The notes under the pieces were generated by a model. The model did no database searches. It saw only the letters and a list, made by a program, of their open reading frames with translations, and was not told where the DNA came from. Positions 49,301 through 53,559 of a DNA stretch of 64,000 nucleotides are shown here, piece after piece. Both the position numbers and the translations under genes were made by a program. Position 1 is the stretch's first letter; each line of letters begins with the position of its first letter. Origin of the DNA: JAFECT01 sp035551675 (GTDB lineage Bacteria; Pseudomonadota; Alphaproteobacteria; Caulobacterales; Caulobacteraceae); the NCBI GenBank assembly GCA_035551675.1, contig DASZMV010000032.1:28417-92416 (forward strand). The letters are read 5' to 3'.

Positions 49301-49928
49301 CGACTTCGTGGGCGTCGTCTACGGCGACTGGCGCCCGGTGAAGCGCGCCTACATCGACGCCATCGCGGGCTACGGCCGTCTCGACTTCACCTCGCATCGC
49401 GCGGTGTCGGGCGGCGGCGTGGCCCAGGGCGACCGCTCGGGCGAGGATCCCTTCCTGTCGGTGACCGCGGGTTGGATGATCGAGCGCGACGGCGGGTTCA
49501 AGCTCACGCCCTACGTCCGCCTCGACGAGATCTCGGGCCGGCTCGACGCCTTCACCGAGCATGGCGCGAGCACCGCCGACCTGCGCTACGACGCGCAATC
49601 GTTCGACTCGTTGCAGGGCACGCTCGGCCTGCGCGGCGAGTGGCGGGTGCCGACGTCGTACGGCGATTGGATGCCGCGCTTCCGGTTCGAGGCGCACCAT
49701 CAGTTCGACGGCACGGGGCTGGCGGGGGTGAACTACGCCGACGACCTGGCCGGGCCGCCCTTCACCACCCAGGCGGATCCGATGCGCTCGGACTCGCTCT
49801 CGGCCGGGGTTGGCGCGGACCTGCACTGGCAGAACAAGACCCTGAACCTCGACTACACGTTCACCAGCGACCTGGTCCGCGAGACGGTGCACGACCTGCA
49901 CGCCAAGCTCGCGTTCAAGTTCTGGTAG
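28356..49928 (+). CDS. Giant IPT/TIG-repeat autotransporter adhesin
   Basis: 7190 aa, roughly 0.7 MDa. TTG 28356 opens a long signal peptide (basic n-region, hydrophobic core about 26-41, cleavage near residue 48); GTG 28431 is an alternative. Residues about 50-6705 are 76 IPT/TIG repeats of about 85-88 aa, consensus VTxISPxSGxTAGGTSVTITGxxF...ATAVKFG...FTVNS...TATSPAG..G.VDVTVTT..GTSA...ADxFTY. An Ig/cadherin-like module (6708-6810) and a linker lead to a C-terminal autotransporter barrel (about 6910-7190) ending in FKFW. The layout is that of type Va secretion: the barrel inserts in the outer membrane and the repeat rod is displayed. The only cysteines noticed are a CC pair in the first repeat. 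It is probably adhesion or cell-cell contact. The frame is open throughout, with no decay. Confidence 0.92.
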   Translation: MRSTVSVTASAQSAPRRAPFVARSRVALILAWIAAALFIGLAAPSVAAATPVVTGVSPNNGRAECCSEIVVTGSGFLDATEVDFGPGNPAENFYVISDTEIDVVTASGPVGTTTDVTVTSPEGTSATSTADLYTFVDQPQLTSVSPPSGPENTNTTVVITGSNFVGVSDVVPAQSFTVNSPTQITAVMPKLASPSTSQIQVTNGAGTSPQTNVTFAVTGPPVVTKVNPSNGAGGQNVTISGVGITGITAVSFGGVPASSFSTGTGSSMTAVAPSGTGVVDVTITNSFGTSTVSTADEFSYLGPLPIVTSISPNSAVNSGGASIGVTGSHFTGATTVTFGSVAATSFTVNSDTSITAIAPAESVGTVDVQVTTPDGTSAKVSGDKLTFFAASSPPTVSSISPTTVAAGGQTTQVVITGTNLLAVTSVRFGSVTAPYLGGNQTGTLAIVNAPPGLAPGSYDVTVTTPVGTSTTTSGDVFTVSPAVPTVAQINPSTGPTNGGTTVQINGSGLTGATAVKFGGVNASFTVTDDFDVTAVSPPGTGAVDVNVTTPAGTTLSSSHSVFTYGTPPTVTSISPSSGSASGGATVTISGTGFSTLQSVAFGAQGAQIQSWTETQIVVVSPAGSGTVDVTVFNAFGQSAALAADKFTYSGSPPPTLTTISPSAGPTAGGTSVTITGTNFTNATAVKFGTTAATSFTVNNATTITATAPAGAAGAVDITVTTPGGTTATSQADKFLYAAPPVVTGVAPTKGSTAGGYAVTITGSNFYGAAVTAVKFGGVASTNFAVNSDNQITATAPASATATVDITVTDAGGTSATSSADRFQYFTPVVPTITAVTPNGGPTAGGTPITITGTGFTGATQVQATGNVIFTVVSDTQITTTTTPANAGPFDVNVTTDAGTSAKSPGDVFTFYAGPAVQGVSPNTGSTAGGATVVITGNNLTGASAVKFGATAATSFTVNNIGQITAVAPAGSVGTVDITVTTPGGVSTVTQSDQFSYISTPAPTVTSVNPTSGPGAGGTSVTITGTNFTQVTAVKFGSTTATAWTVNSATSITAVSPLGVVGAVDVTVTTPAGISTISSADQFTYTNSRPAPAISSVSPSQGPTIGGTSVTINGANFTGATSVKFGSTPAVGFSINNDSSITAGSPAGTAGVVDITVTSPGGTNAASASDHFTYFVNVPTVTSVSPSTGPTNGDTAVTLVGSGFTGATAVKFGGVPATAFSVANDGVINAASPAGAAGVVDVTVTAPGGASATSAADQFTYSGTTLPVVTGISPATGPTGGGTAVTITGSNLGPFLQSVMFGATASTSLIATSNTSVTAIAPPGTGTVDITITTNIGTSATGAADKFTYSGSGSVPVVSQLIPSGGPAAGGTVVTVNGAGFTGATAVKFGTTAATSFTVNTDTSLIATAPAGTGVVDVTVTTPSGTSLAQDGDKYTYGGPTITSISPTSGPTSGGTTVLVNGSGFTNAKSVTFGTTAAIGLVVFTDNQFQVTSPAGTAGVVDIIVTGAGGSSLATAADKFTYAGSGGPVITAISPTGGSPVGGTSVTVTGSGFTGATAVTFGTKAATTFTVISDTQVTATSPSGSGVVDITITSPAGTSAAVAADKFTYGAVPTVTRVNPATGPSTGGTSVTITGSGFTGATAVTFGGIAAQSFSVTNATSITAVSPAGSGTVDVQVTTPVATSVARTLDHFTYTGAASPPTVSSINPTSGSTAGGTSVIITGTNFTGVTSVKFGAASATFTVNSATSITATAPAGTVGTVDITVATSAGTSATSSADQFTYAAPPPAPAVTAINPTSGSTAGGTSVTITGTNFSGATSVKFGAATASFTVNGATSITATSPAGSAGAVDVTITTSAGTSATSAADQFTYQAQASPPTVTAINPTSGSTAGGTSVTITGANFTNATAVKFGAVSASFTVNSATSITATSPAGPAGVVDITITTSGGTSATSTADQFTYVSSPPPAPTVTSLNPSSGPVNGATSLTITGTNFSGVTQVMFGNAASPSFVVNSATSITAMTPFVATPGTVDVTVATSAGTSATSSADKFTYTAVAPTISTVSPSSGPTAGGTSVIITGANLTAATTVKFGAASAAFTVNADSQITATAPTGAAGTIDITVTTPSGTNATSAADHFTYTSSGAAPAITAIAPTGGSPIGGTSVTITGSGFTGATAVTFGTKAATTFHVVSDTQVTATSPSGSGVADITITSPSGTSAVVAADKFTYGAVPAVTRVNPATGPSTGGTPVTITGSGFTGATTVTFGGVAAQSFSVTNATSVTAVSPAGSGTVDVQVTTQVGTSVARTLDHFAYTGAASPPTVTSVNPTSGSTSGGTSVTITGTNFTGATGVKFGTASATFTVNSATSITATSPVGSAGTVDIVVTTSAGASATSSADHFNYQAQATPTVSGVSPASGPTSGGTSVAVTGTNFTGATTVKFGSATATFTVNSATSITATSPAGSAGAVDITVTTSAGVSTASAADQFTYTVAASPPTVTAVSPNSTPIDTQTTITITGTNFTSATQVRFGSVNASDFVVNSATSITATNAFASTGGTVDVTVTTPAGTSATNAADQFTFTVPPAPTVTAISPTSGSANGGTVVTVTGSGFDSTISVKFGSVTVSTFNVTSDTSMTLTSPAGAAGVVDITVVGSGGASATSAADRFTYLAAPPTVTGLGPSSGPATGGTSVIVSGTGFTGATQVKFGATAAPTFVVNSDTQITATTPAESAGAVPVTVTTPAGTSPVGSEQFTFTASGSGPSITAISPTGGSPVGGTSVTITGSGFTGATAVKFGTKAATTFTVVSDTQVTATSPSGSGVVDIAIATPNGTTAAIAADKFTYGAVPAVTRVNPATGPSTGGTSVTVTGSGFTGATAVTFGGVAAQSFSVTNATSVTAVSPAGSGTVDVQVTTPVGTSVARTLDHFTYTGAASPPTVSSVSPSSGSTAGGTSVTIAGTNFTGATAVKFGAASASFTVNSATSITAMSPAGSAGVVDVTVTTSAGASAASAADQFTYQASPPTVTAVSPTSGSTAGGAIVTITGTNLAAPTSVMFGSASATFTVNSATSITATSPAGSAGTVNVTVTTSFGTSATSVADRFTYSAAIPTVNGITPASGPTAGGTSITITGSGFTGATAVKFGANSATTFTVNSATQIVATSPVGSAGVVDVTVTTAGGTSGTSAADQFTYTASQSAPTVTSISPSSGSIDSGPQVTITGTNFTDATAVNFGSTSTTAFTVSSATTILVWAPGGTPGTVDVTVTTPVGTSATGAADRYTFLEPAPAIVQISPTTGPTTGGASVTISGSDFSFATSVKFGNAAATFSIISPFSIVATSPVGSVGTVDIVVTTPGGTSATSSADKFTYTQGSPPTLTSISPASGTVDGGTSVTILGTNLTGASGVKFGSTVASFVVDSPTQITATSPAEPAGTVDVTVTTSLGTTAASAADKYTYGQTASTPPEVIAISPAIGPTAGGNSVIITGENLTGATNVQFGGTPASFTVTSPTSINATVPSGVGVVHVSVTTAAGSSALNTGDQYTYQDLPSVYSLSPPGGPTAGGNSVGIIASSFTGLTSVTFGGKNVPFTIASGSQINVIAPPGSVGSVDVVLTTAAGVSPITASDKYAYYDPAAKPTVTGVSPSAGAANAQVTITGTGFVTATGVTFGGVPVTSLIAPASDNSITVFAPTLPVGGAVDVQVINPNGTSPVSSADKFNFIAPPTITSVTPSSGSQEGGYQVVIAGTGFTTASQVRFGINSQSTTFTINSDTQITALVPFGVGTVDILVITSAGGTPQTASDKFTYVNFTPPVIASVSPSTGPTNGGNSVIITGSSFTGASTVQFGTMRTTFTVNSDTQITAVAPPNAPGAVDVVIDGPGGLSATSAADKYTYPGAAPVVTTVSPAGGPTTGGASVDILGANFTGATAVTFGTVAASAFSAVNDNEITATAPAGSGAVDVTVTTAQGKSATSASDQFAYAAAPSVSQVSPGTGPAAGGSSVTIAGSNFTGAAAVAFGATPATSFIVNSATSITATAPAGVGTVDVVVTAFGGSSAKVSADQFVYSGSLPGPTVSSISPNTGAVGAGTTVTITGANFTGATSVKFGASPATSFAVTSATSIEAAAPTGATGTVDVVVTSPNGTSPTASSDQFTYTAAAGAPTIDGVSPNSGSITGGTVVTITGTNFTGATNVEFAGAMATFSVNSATSITAVVPLGATAGVVDITVVTPGGVSATSGSDRFTYVIGAPTVGEVTPGTGATAGGTSVGVIGTNFYNVTAVMFGSKAATSFNIDTPKVIEAVAPAGSGTVDVTIVTSSGTSVTSSADRYTYTDTSQPIPTVTSISPTSGPANTTVTIVGTHLSNAFGVQFGGTSANATFISDNEIITSAPTGSGTVDVTVQNAAGISAKIAADQFTYTTVTTGPPVVNGLSPTAGTTGGGSSIEIFGSHFTGATSVKVGISPAKIFSVLNDNVISLTTPPGEPGAVDIIVTNSQGTSTANPGDQFTYSGPSPVPAITSVTPNSGLTNGGGTLLIAGSGFTNASSVKFGTVSATFTVFSDTGMNVTVPAGAPGLVNIVVTGPLGASLTTAADQYTYVAPAGAPSISGVSPSSGSSSGGTSVTISGAHFSGATSVKFGTASVGFSVSNDNTIFLVTAPTTAQVVDVTVSGPGGTSALTAADKYAFTPSSVPPSITNVSPTVGPLAGGNSIGINGANLMDVTSVKFGGVSAAFTLNSGNGLTAVAPPGSAGTVDIVVIAPAGSSAVSAADHYTYANPPAAPTITGLAPTSGSTAGGNSVVITGTNLSTAVAVRFGSVGANYTVNSDTQITAVAPSGSVGTIDIVVTNVTAASATNASDKYSYVSTVPTVTAVSPNSGSVTGGASVILTGTNFTGATAVKFGSASVSTFTVVSATQITVASPATSTAGAVDITVVTPNGVSATSTADQFTYQAPPTPTVTGVTPNSGASQGDEFVTVAGTNFIDVTAVKVNGQSTAFKVISPTTLTLNFYGGPAGTTADITVTTPGGTSATSTADQYTFVAAAAPAISSISPSSGPTAGGTLVVVNGTGFTNVISVRFGNQTVTSIPSLYDNQMQVLAPAGVAPGTVDIIVTTNIGASSPSAGDKFTYAAGPVVQSLSPNSGSTSGGNSVVITGSGFTGASAVRFGAAAAASYIVNSDAQITAMAPAGAAGFVDVTVTTVVGTSATGTFDRYTYGGSGTAPAITAVNPAGGPSSGGTTVTISGSGFTGATGVKFGAMAATAFAVNSDSQITATSPAGAAGGVDISVITANGTSAVSSADRFTYAASAAPTVTGVSPTSGSTAGGTSVTITGANFTGATGVKFGAAPATTFTVVSATSVTATSPAGSAGTVDVTVTTSAGTSVTSTSDHFTYTASQSAPAVTAITPTGGSTAGGTSVTITGTNFTGATGVMFGATAAATFTVNSATSITATSPAGSGVVDITVTTSGGTSATLAADQFTYSSGGGSPPVVNGVSPVGGPAAGGTTVTVLGSNFTGATLVAFGATPAASFTVVSATRITAVSPAGTGTVDILVTTPAGTSTARVIDHFTFRAGAALKADGASPDTGAPTVTAVSPNTGAATGGYWITLTGTNFTGATAVTFGSAPAGNFVVESATSIMAVTPSGTGTVDMRVTTPNGTSAVRASDHFTYQGTPSEPTITGLTPNSGLGTGGNTVVMTGTNFTGATAVKFGAASASFTVQSGTQLTAVAPAGAVGSVNVTVTNPSGTSGTGEAVYQYLPPAPTISAISPSTMVSGVQGQLVITGTNFTNVTDITIGGVSVGGTVSSTTIQTNVPMLAPGVYDVTITTFSGTSAITSADKLTITGVTAPKVTAISPTSGSTDGGTSVTITGSGFLSATGVKFGGAPAAFFNVNSDTTIVAGAPAGAAGAVDVTVADSAGVSVTSSADVFTYTPATLPTVASLSPTTGSTIGGTSVTIFGTNLSAVTAVKFGAVNASFTAPGANSIVATAPAGSAGVVDVTVVNPSGVSAATAADRFTYTAQPGPSVTGIGGNKQPTAGGGQVTISGAGFTAATSVKFGTTAATSFTVNSDSQITAIAPANPAGAVNVTVTTPLGTSAVNSSDVVTYVTPAVVNSLSPTSGGGGGGTTVTIIGSGFTAASDVYFGNDLAKSFKVVSDTKITAVTPAGYGAEGVRVANPVSMSNANVVFTYTSKPPAPSINLISPSSGTSLGGTMVSIEGANFFGVTSVTFGGVAATSFSVEDDEFIHAIAPAGSGTVDIRVVTAGGTTPVSSKDKYAYTAPAAPSITAVTPNNGPTAGGMSVTIAGSGFMGATTVNFGSVAAASFVVNNDNQITAVTPAETGSLTLPFGQVSVTVTTPQGTSFGDSASIYTFVAPVPAITAISPSNGPSTGGTNVTLTGTGFIGASGVKFGATAAASFTVKSDTQITVTSPAGVAGAVDVTVTTPGGTSSAVVGDRFTYAATQAAPAVTAISPSSGSTAGGTSVTITGSGFTGATGVKFGAAASTTFTVKSDTQIVATSPASSAGAVDVTVTTGGGVSATISTDRYTYTATVSAPAITAISPTSGPTAGGTSVTITGTNLSGATGVKFGATAAAAFTVNSATSITAASPAGSGVVDVTVTTSAGTTAAVTGDHFTYTTGGGGSAPVVNGVSPVGGPAAGGTTVTLLGSNFTGATLVAFGATPAASFTVVSATRITAVSPAGTGTVDILVTTPAGTSTARAIDHFTFRTGAALKAQVAIRVRTGANTSVSVALTRTVQAGGGKVTMLTPSNAGSATIEPDADGKSVSLAFKPTPGFFGKAVVHYTLSTAAASDDLVAEGDVEITVDTRPDPSADGGVRGVIQAETEASVRFADAQISNFNQHLESLHADGRGKGGNGVNFNFGFGQDQPNLMLQRDHDALRIDGDEAWPTPALGPDPQAKRPAPSKYPARAAAGPGLGNGSADSAITMWTGGAISFGQSDATTQRPGFRFTTDGLSAGVDARLSGQLTLGAGAGVGQSYAQVNGGSRVDGHDFVGVVYGDWRPVKRAYIDAIAGYGRLDFTSHRAVSGGGVAQGDRSGEDPFLSVTAGWMIERDGGFKLTPYVRLDEISGRLDAFTEHGASTADLRYDAQSFDSLQGTLGLRGEWRVPTSYGDWMPRFRFEAHHQFDGTGLAGVNYADDLAGPPFTTQADPMRSDSLSAGVGADLHWQNKTLNLDYTFTSDLVRETVHDLHAKLAFKFW
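32934..38432 (+). repeat. Higher-order repeat: three 7-domain superunits inside the TIG array
   Basis: The distinctive trio (GGSPVGGTSV type, VxRVNPATGPSTGG type ending SVARTLDHFTYTGAAS, then the PPTVSS type) recurs at repeats 18-20, 25-27 and 32-34. Superunit boundaries at 32934, 34773 and 36609 give lengths of 1839, 1836 and about 1824 bp, exactly seven domains each. DNA identity is very high in the second repeat of each trio and lower in domains 4-7. Confidence 0.8.
44742..45013 (+). repeat. Near-identical copy of the terminal TIG repeat with its GAALKA linker (copy 1, repeat 63)
   Basis: Repeat 63 (VVNGVSPVGGPAAGGTT ... DHFTFRAGAALKA) is almost identical in DNA and protein to repeat 76 at 48202-48473, 3460 bases downstream. 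Its linker FTFRxGAALKA is otherwise used only where the array meets the Ig-like module. The preceding repeats 60-62 also match 73-75 with the same Gly-rich spacer before the last unit. Confidence 0.8.
48202..48473 (+). repeat. Terminal TIG repeat with GAALKA linker (copy 2, repeat 76)
   Basis: The last domain of the array, followed directly by the Ig-like module (VAIRVRTGANTSVSVALT). Near-identical to repeat 63 at 44742-45013. Confidence 0.8.
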
Positions 49929-49974
49929 GGCGAGAGGAAACAGCCGTCAGCGCGGCTCGCCGCGCCGACGCGTT

Positions 49975-50163
49975 TCAGCCATGGTGGGTGGAGAAGTAGC
50001 GCCAGGCGACGAAGCCGAGGACGGCGAGGGCCAGGACGATGCGGATCAAGAGGTAGGCGCCCATCCGGCCCGAGGCGGCCCCGCGGCTTATGCGCAGGAC
50101 CAGCAGGCCCAGGCCCGCCACGGCCAGCACGGCGACGACTATCCAGCGCATGTTGTCGTTCAT
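49975..50163 (-). CDS. Small two-helix membrane protein
   Basis: 62 aa with two hydrophobic segments (about 6-24 and 37-57) joined by a basic loop (RISRGAASGRMG). The start overlaps the stop of the amine oxidase gene (ATGA), so it is co-translated with it. A second Met at residue 5 is possible. No family recognised; it could be a membrane partner of the oxidase or a general stress miniprotein. Confidence 0.6.
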   Translation of the reverse strand: MNDNMRWIVVAVLAVAGLGLLVLRISRGAASGRMGAYLLIRIVLALAVLGFVAWRYFSTHHG

Positions 50164-51311
50164 GACGTCGTCTCCTCGAAGCGGTTCAGGCGGAACATAG
50201 CGAACTCTGGGCCCGCTTCGCCACCCAGGGCCATGCGCGCCGCCGCCTCGCCCAGCACCGGGATGAACTTGAAGCCGTGGCCGGACAGGCCCGCGAGAAC
50301 GGTGACGCCGGGGAGGCCGGGCGCCGCGTCCAGGATGAAGTCCTCGTCCCTCGACATGGGGTAGAGGCAGACGGCGGAGCGTTTCACCTCGCCGAGGTCG
50401 GGGAAAAAGCGCTCGGCCAAGCGGCGCGTGCGCGCCACGTCGTCGGGCCTGGCGGCGCGGTCGACCGCGTCGGGATGCTGGCTGACGGCGCCTTCGATGT
50501 GCTCGCCCATCTTCACCCCCGTGCCGCCCCAGTCGGGGAGGCCATAGACGGCGAGGCCGTCCGTGTCCTCGATGTAGAACGGGCGGAAGCCGGCCGACAC
50601 GGCGTAGCGTCCCTTGGGGTCGGAGAACCAGTGCAGGTCGCGCCGCTCGACGCTGAGCACGGACGCGAGTTGCGGTAAGAGCTCCGCCGTCCAGCCCCCG
50701 GCGCAGACGACGGCGCGGCGGGCGCGGATCGTCGCGCTGCCGGTGACGACGCGGACTTCATCGCCGTCGGACTCGATTGTGCGCACGGGCGAGCCGGTGA
50801 CGATGTCGGCGCCGCGCGCCTTGGCGGCCGCGTGCAGGGTTTCGATGGCGCGCTCGGCGTAGAGGAAGCCGGCGCCGGGCTCAAGGAAGCACTGCCAGTC
50901 GTCGGGCACGACATAGCCGGCGCTCGCCCGTTCGGCGCCCACGAGATCGCGCAGCGGCACGCCGTGCTTCGCAGCCGACGCGCGGGTGGTGGCGAGGAAG
51001 GCGCTCGACTGCGGGCCGGCATAGGTGAGGCCGATCTGGTCGAACAGCCGCGTCCCGGTCTTCGCCTCCAACGCGCGCCACAGGTCGACGGACTTCAGCG
51101 CCAGCGGGGTATAGCCGGCGCCCTCGCCATAGGCGCAACGCAGCATCCGCGTCTCGCCGTGCGAACTGCCCTGGTCGTGCGGCGGCGCATAGCGGTCCAC
51201 GCCGACGACGCGCGCGCCCTGCTTGGCGAACGCGTAAAGCGCACCCGCGCCCGCGGCGCCGAGGCCGACGACGATGGCGTCATAGAGGGTGGACGAGGCT
51301 GGTTGGGTCAT
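50160..51311 (-). CDS. FAD-dependent amine oxidase, sarcosine/N-methyltryptophan oxidase (SolA/MSOX) family
   Basis: 383 aa. The FAD Rossmann motif is VVGLGAAGAGALY, followed by GSSHGETRMLR, typical of MSOX/SolA. Covalent flavin attachment Cys is present in SAVCLYPMSRDEDFILD, and GLSGHGFKFIPVLGE closes the FAD site. It oxidises N-methyl amino acids with oxygen, giving formaldehyde and peroxide. The exact substrate (sarcosine, N-methyltryptophan or pipecolate) is not resolved. Upstream, beyond an inverted repeat, is an APC permease on the same strand which could import the substrate. Confidence 0.88.
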   Translation of the reverse strand: MTQPASSTLYDAIVVGLGAAGAGALYAFAKQGARVVGVDRYAPPHDQGSSHGETRMLRCAYGEGAGYTPLALKSVDLWRALEAKTGTRLFDQIGLTYAGPQSSAFLATTRASAAKHGVPLRDLVGAERASAGYVVPDDWQCFLEPGAGFLYAERAIETLHAAAKARGADIVTGSPVRTIESDGDEVRVVTGSATIRARRAVVCAGGWTAELLPQLASVLSVERRDLHWFSDPKGRYAVSAGFRPFYIEDTDGLAVYGLPDWGGTGVKMGEHIEGAVSQHPDAVDRAARPDDVARTRRLAERFFPDLGEVKRSAVCLYPMSRDEDFILDAAPGLPGVTVLAGLSGHGFKFIPVLGEAAARMALGGEAGPEFAMFRLNRFEETTS

Positions 51312-51324
51312 GTGTCGCTAGGAA

Positions 51325-51488
51325 GAGAGTCCACGGACCCACACGGACCCACACGGAATGCTGGCCTTCACGCCGTGTGCAGCGGACCAACGCCAATGAG
51401 GGCGCTTCGCGCCGGAGGCGCATTCGAGGTCTCGCATCACGACAGCCGCATCCATCCGTGTGTGTCCGTGTGTGTCCGTGGACTCTCT
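51325..51488. repeat. Long inverted repeat with tandem CACGGA words
   Basis: Left arm 51325-51360 and right arm 51453-51488 are inverted copies of about 35 bases with about three mismatches. Each is built of tandem CACGGACmCA units flanked by AGAGAGTCCACGGA. The interior (about 92 bases) has a small hairpin GGCGC-TTC-GCGCC. It lies between the permease 3' end and the oxidase start, both on the minus strand. It looks like a non-autonomous palindromic element or strong hairpin; compare 7911-8053. Confidence 0.7.
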
Positions 51489-51496
51489 ATTCTTAC

Positions 51497-52891
51497 TCAC
51501 GCCTCCGGAAGCGCTTCGAGGGGTTGTTTGCGCAGTTTCAGGATGAGCAATACTACCAAACCGATGACAAGCCATGCGGCGCCCAGCAACTGCGCCTTTT
51601 CGTCCATGTTCCACACAACATAAGCGATGATCGCGAAGCCGAGGATCGGCGACAGGACGTGCTCGAACCAATTGCGGCCGGGCTTCAATCCGAAATGCCA
51701 AAGCACCGCCACATGCACCAGGAGAAAGCCGGTCATGGCGCCGAAGTTTACCAGCGTCGAGAGCAGCTCGAGCTGGTCGAGCGCAAGCAAGCCAACGACT
51801 ACAGTGATCGCCGCGATGATGAGCGTAGCACGTTCGGGGCTCCGCCGCTTGCCGCTGACATGGGCGAGAAAGCGCGGCAGCTTGCCGTCGCGCGCCATCC
51901 CGAAGATCAGGCGGGCGCAAGCGGCTTGACCGGCGAGCGCGCAGGCGGCGCTGCCCAGTGCGATGCAGAGCACGGCGCAGCCGAATTTGAGCCACTGACC
52001 GCCGACAATCGCGGAGATGTCGACGAAGGCGTGATCGCTCGCGTCGCCCCCTGCGAAGGCCGGCTTGCCGAGCACGAACAGTGACGCAAGCCACGTCTGC
52101 AGCACGAACAGAACTGCTGCGATGCAGAGGCAAAGAATGGTTGCGCGACCGACGGCGCTCGATCCGCCCTTGGCTTCCTCGGACAGAGTTGAGATGCCGT
52201 CGAAGCCGAGAAAACTGAGCGCTGCGATCGAGAGTGCGCCGAACAGCAACGGCGGCGTGACGAAGCCCTTTTGAAACAATGGCGCGGTCGAAACCTTCGC
52301 GCCGGCGACGCCGTGCGTGATGCCGATTACGGCCATGACCACGAAGGCGGCGAGCACCAGGAGCTGCACCCACAGCATCAGCTTATTGAACCGGCTGGTG
52401 GCTTCGACGCCCAACACGTTGGTGATGGTGACGACGACGATGAAGCCCATTAGCGCGACCCATCGCGGCAGATCGGGGAACATCGCGTTCAGGGCCGCGG
52501 CGGCAAACACATAGGCAAGCGTCGGCACCATCACATAGTCGAGCAGCATGGCCCAGCCGGCGAAGAAGCCCACGCTGACGCCGATGCCGCGGGTGGCGAA
52601 GGCATAGGCCGAGCCAGCGACCGGAAAGGCGCGCGCCATCGTCCGATAGCTGAGCGCAGTGAACAGCATGGCGACGAGGCCGATCAGATAAACCAGCGAC
52701 GGCATGCCGTGGGCGTGGTTGTAGACCGACCCGAACACCGCCATCGGCGCCGTCGGCGAAATGAAGATCAGGCCGAAGACGATCAGGTCCCAGAAGCTCA
52801 GGGCGCGCTTCAGCTCCTGTTTGTAGCCGAAGGCCTCGAGCGAGCCGGCCTCGCCGACCCCTGTCTTCAGCTCACCTATCGTCTCCGCCAT
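51497..52891 (-). CDS. APC family amino acid/amine permease
   Basis: 464 aa with about 12 membrane helices. N-terminal FGYKQELKRALSFWDLIVFGLIFISPTAPMAVFG is typical of APC permeases, and the FDGISTLSEEAKGG motif in helix 6 matches the PuuP/putrescine and related amine importers. Inner membrane, proton-coupled uptake expected. It may supply substrate to the downstream oxidase (inference). Confidence 0.9.
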   Translation of the reverse strand: MAETIGELKTGVGEAGSLEAFGYKQELKRALSFWDLIVFGLIFISPTAPMAVFGSVYNHAHGMPSLVYLIGLVAMLFTALSYRTMARAFPVAGSAYAFATRGIGVSVGFFAGWAMLLDYVMVPTLAYVFAAAALNAMFPDLPRWVALMGFIVVVTITNVLGVEATSRFNKLMLWVQLLVLAAFVVMAVIGITHGVAGAKVSTAPLFQKGFVTPPLLFGALSIAALSFLGFDGISTLSEEAKGGSSAVGRATILCLCIAAVLFVLQTWLASLFVLGKPAFAGGDASDHAFVDISAIVGGQWLKFGCAVLCIALGSAACALAGQAACARLIFGMARDGKLPRFLAHVSGKRRSPERATLIIAAITVVVGLLALDQLELLSTLVNFGAMTGFLLVHVAVLWHFGLKPGRNWFEHVLSPILGFAIIAYVVWNMDEKAQLLGAAWLVIGLVVLLILKLRKQPLEALPEA

Positions 52892-52967
52892 TGGCCGCCT
52901 CCCCGCGGTTGCGCGGGCGGACCATAGCGGATTTGTGACGGCGGGCGAGGGGCGTTAAAGGCCGCTG

Positions 52968-53417
52968 TTAGAACGGCAGCTCGAGTTGCACCCGGCCGCG
53001 GGGCCTGGGCGTGGGGCCGGGCGACGGCGCCGACTGGGCGACGGGCTCGGTTCGCGGCGGGTCGACGAACAGCACGTCGGGGAAGTCGGGCGCGTACTGG
53101 AACGCGGAGTAGAGCTCCGCCGGCGTCGGCGCATCGTGCGGCTTGGCGAGGTCCTGTTCGATGCGCGCCTTGGCGACCGCGATGAACTGGCGCGAGATCT
53201 TCAGGCGCACGCTCTTGCCGGTCTTGCCGTCGATCACCTTGACGATCCGCATGGACAGCAGGCGCCCGTGATGGTCGAGCCGCGAGCGGAACTGCACGGT
53301 GTAGAGCCGCATCGACGGATCTTCGACGGTCGCGGCCGGCGCCGCCTGGGCCTGAGGCGCACTGACCGCCACCGCCCAGAAGGACGCCGCGATCCCGAGG
53401 GTCTGGAGCTTTGACAT
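52968..53417 (-). CDS. Exported hypothetical protein
   Basis: 149 aa. A signal peptide (MSKLQTLGIAASFWAVAVSAPQAQA) precedes a charged domain of about 90 residues (MRLYTVQFRSRLDHHGRLLSMRIVKVIDGKTGKSVRLKISRQFIAVAK) and a Pro/Arg-rich tail ending VQLELPF. No family recognised. The tail may be unfolded. It stands alone, upstream of the permease on the same strand. Confidence 0.65.
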   Translation of the reverse strand: MSKLQTLGIAASFWAVAVSAPQAQAAPAATVEDPSMRLYTVQFRSRLDHHGRLLSMRIVKVIDGKTGKSVRLKISRQFIAVAKARIEQDLAKPHDAPTPAELYSAFQYAPDFPDVLFVDPPRTEPVAQSAPSPGPTPRPRGRVQLELPF

Positions 53418-53559
53418 CGAAGAACAGGGGTACGCGATTCCGCCGGTGCGGACCTCATGCGCGCGCGGCTATCCACAATCGCGAAGACGGGCTGTGGACG
53501 GGCTGGGGATAGTCGATTGCGCCTCCTCCCCCGTTCGCTGCCGCTCGGGGGAGGAGGGG

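Noticed and set aside
49929..49974. Terminator after the adhesin gene
   Set aside because: A six-base pair (GGCGAG/CTCGCC) with a 20-base loop and no T-run is too weak to call.
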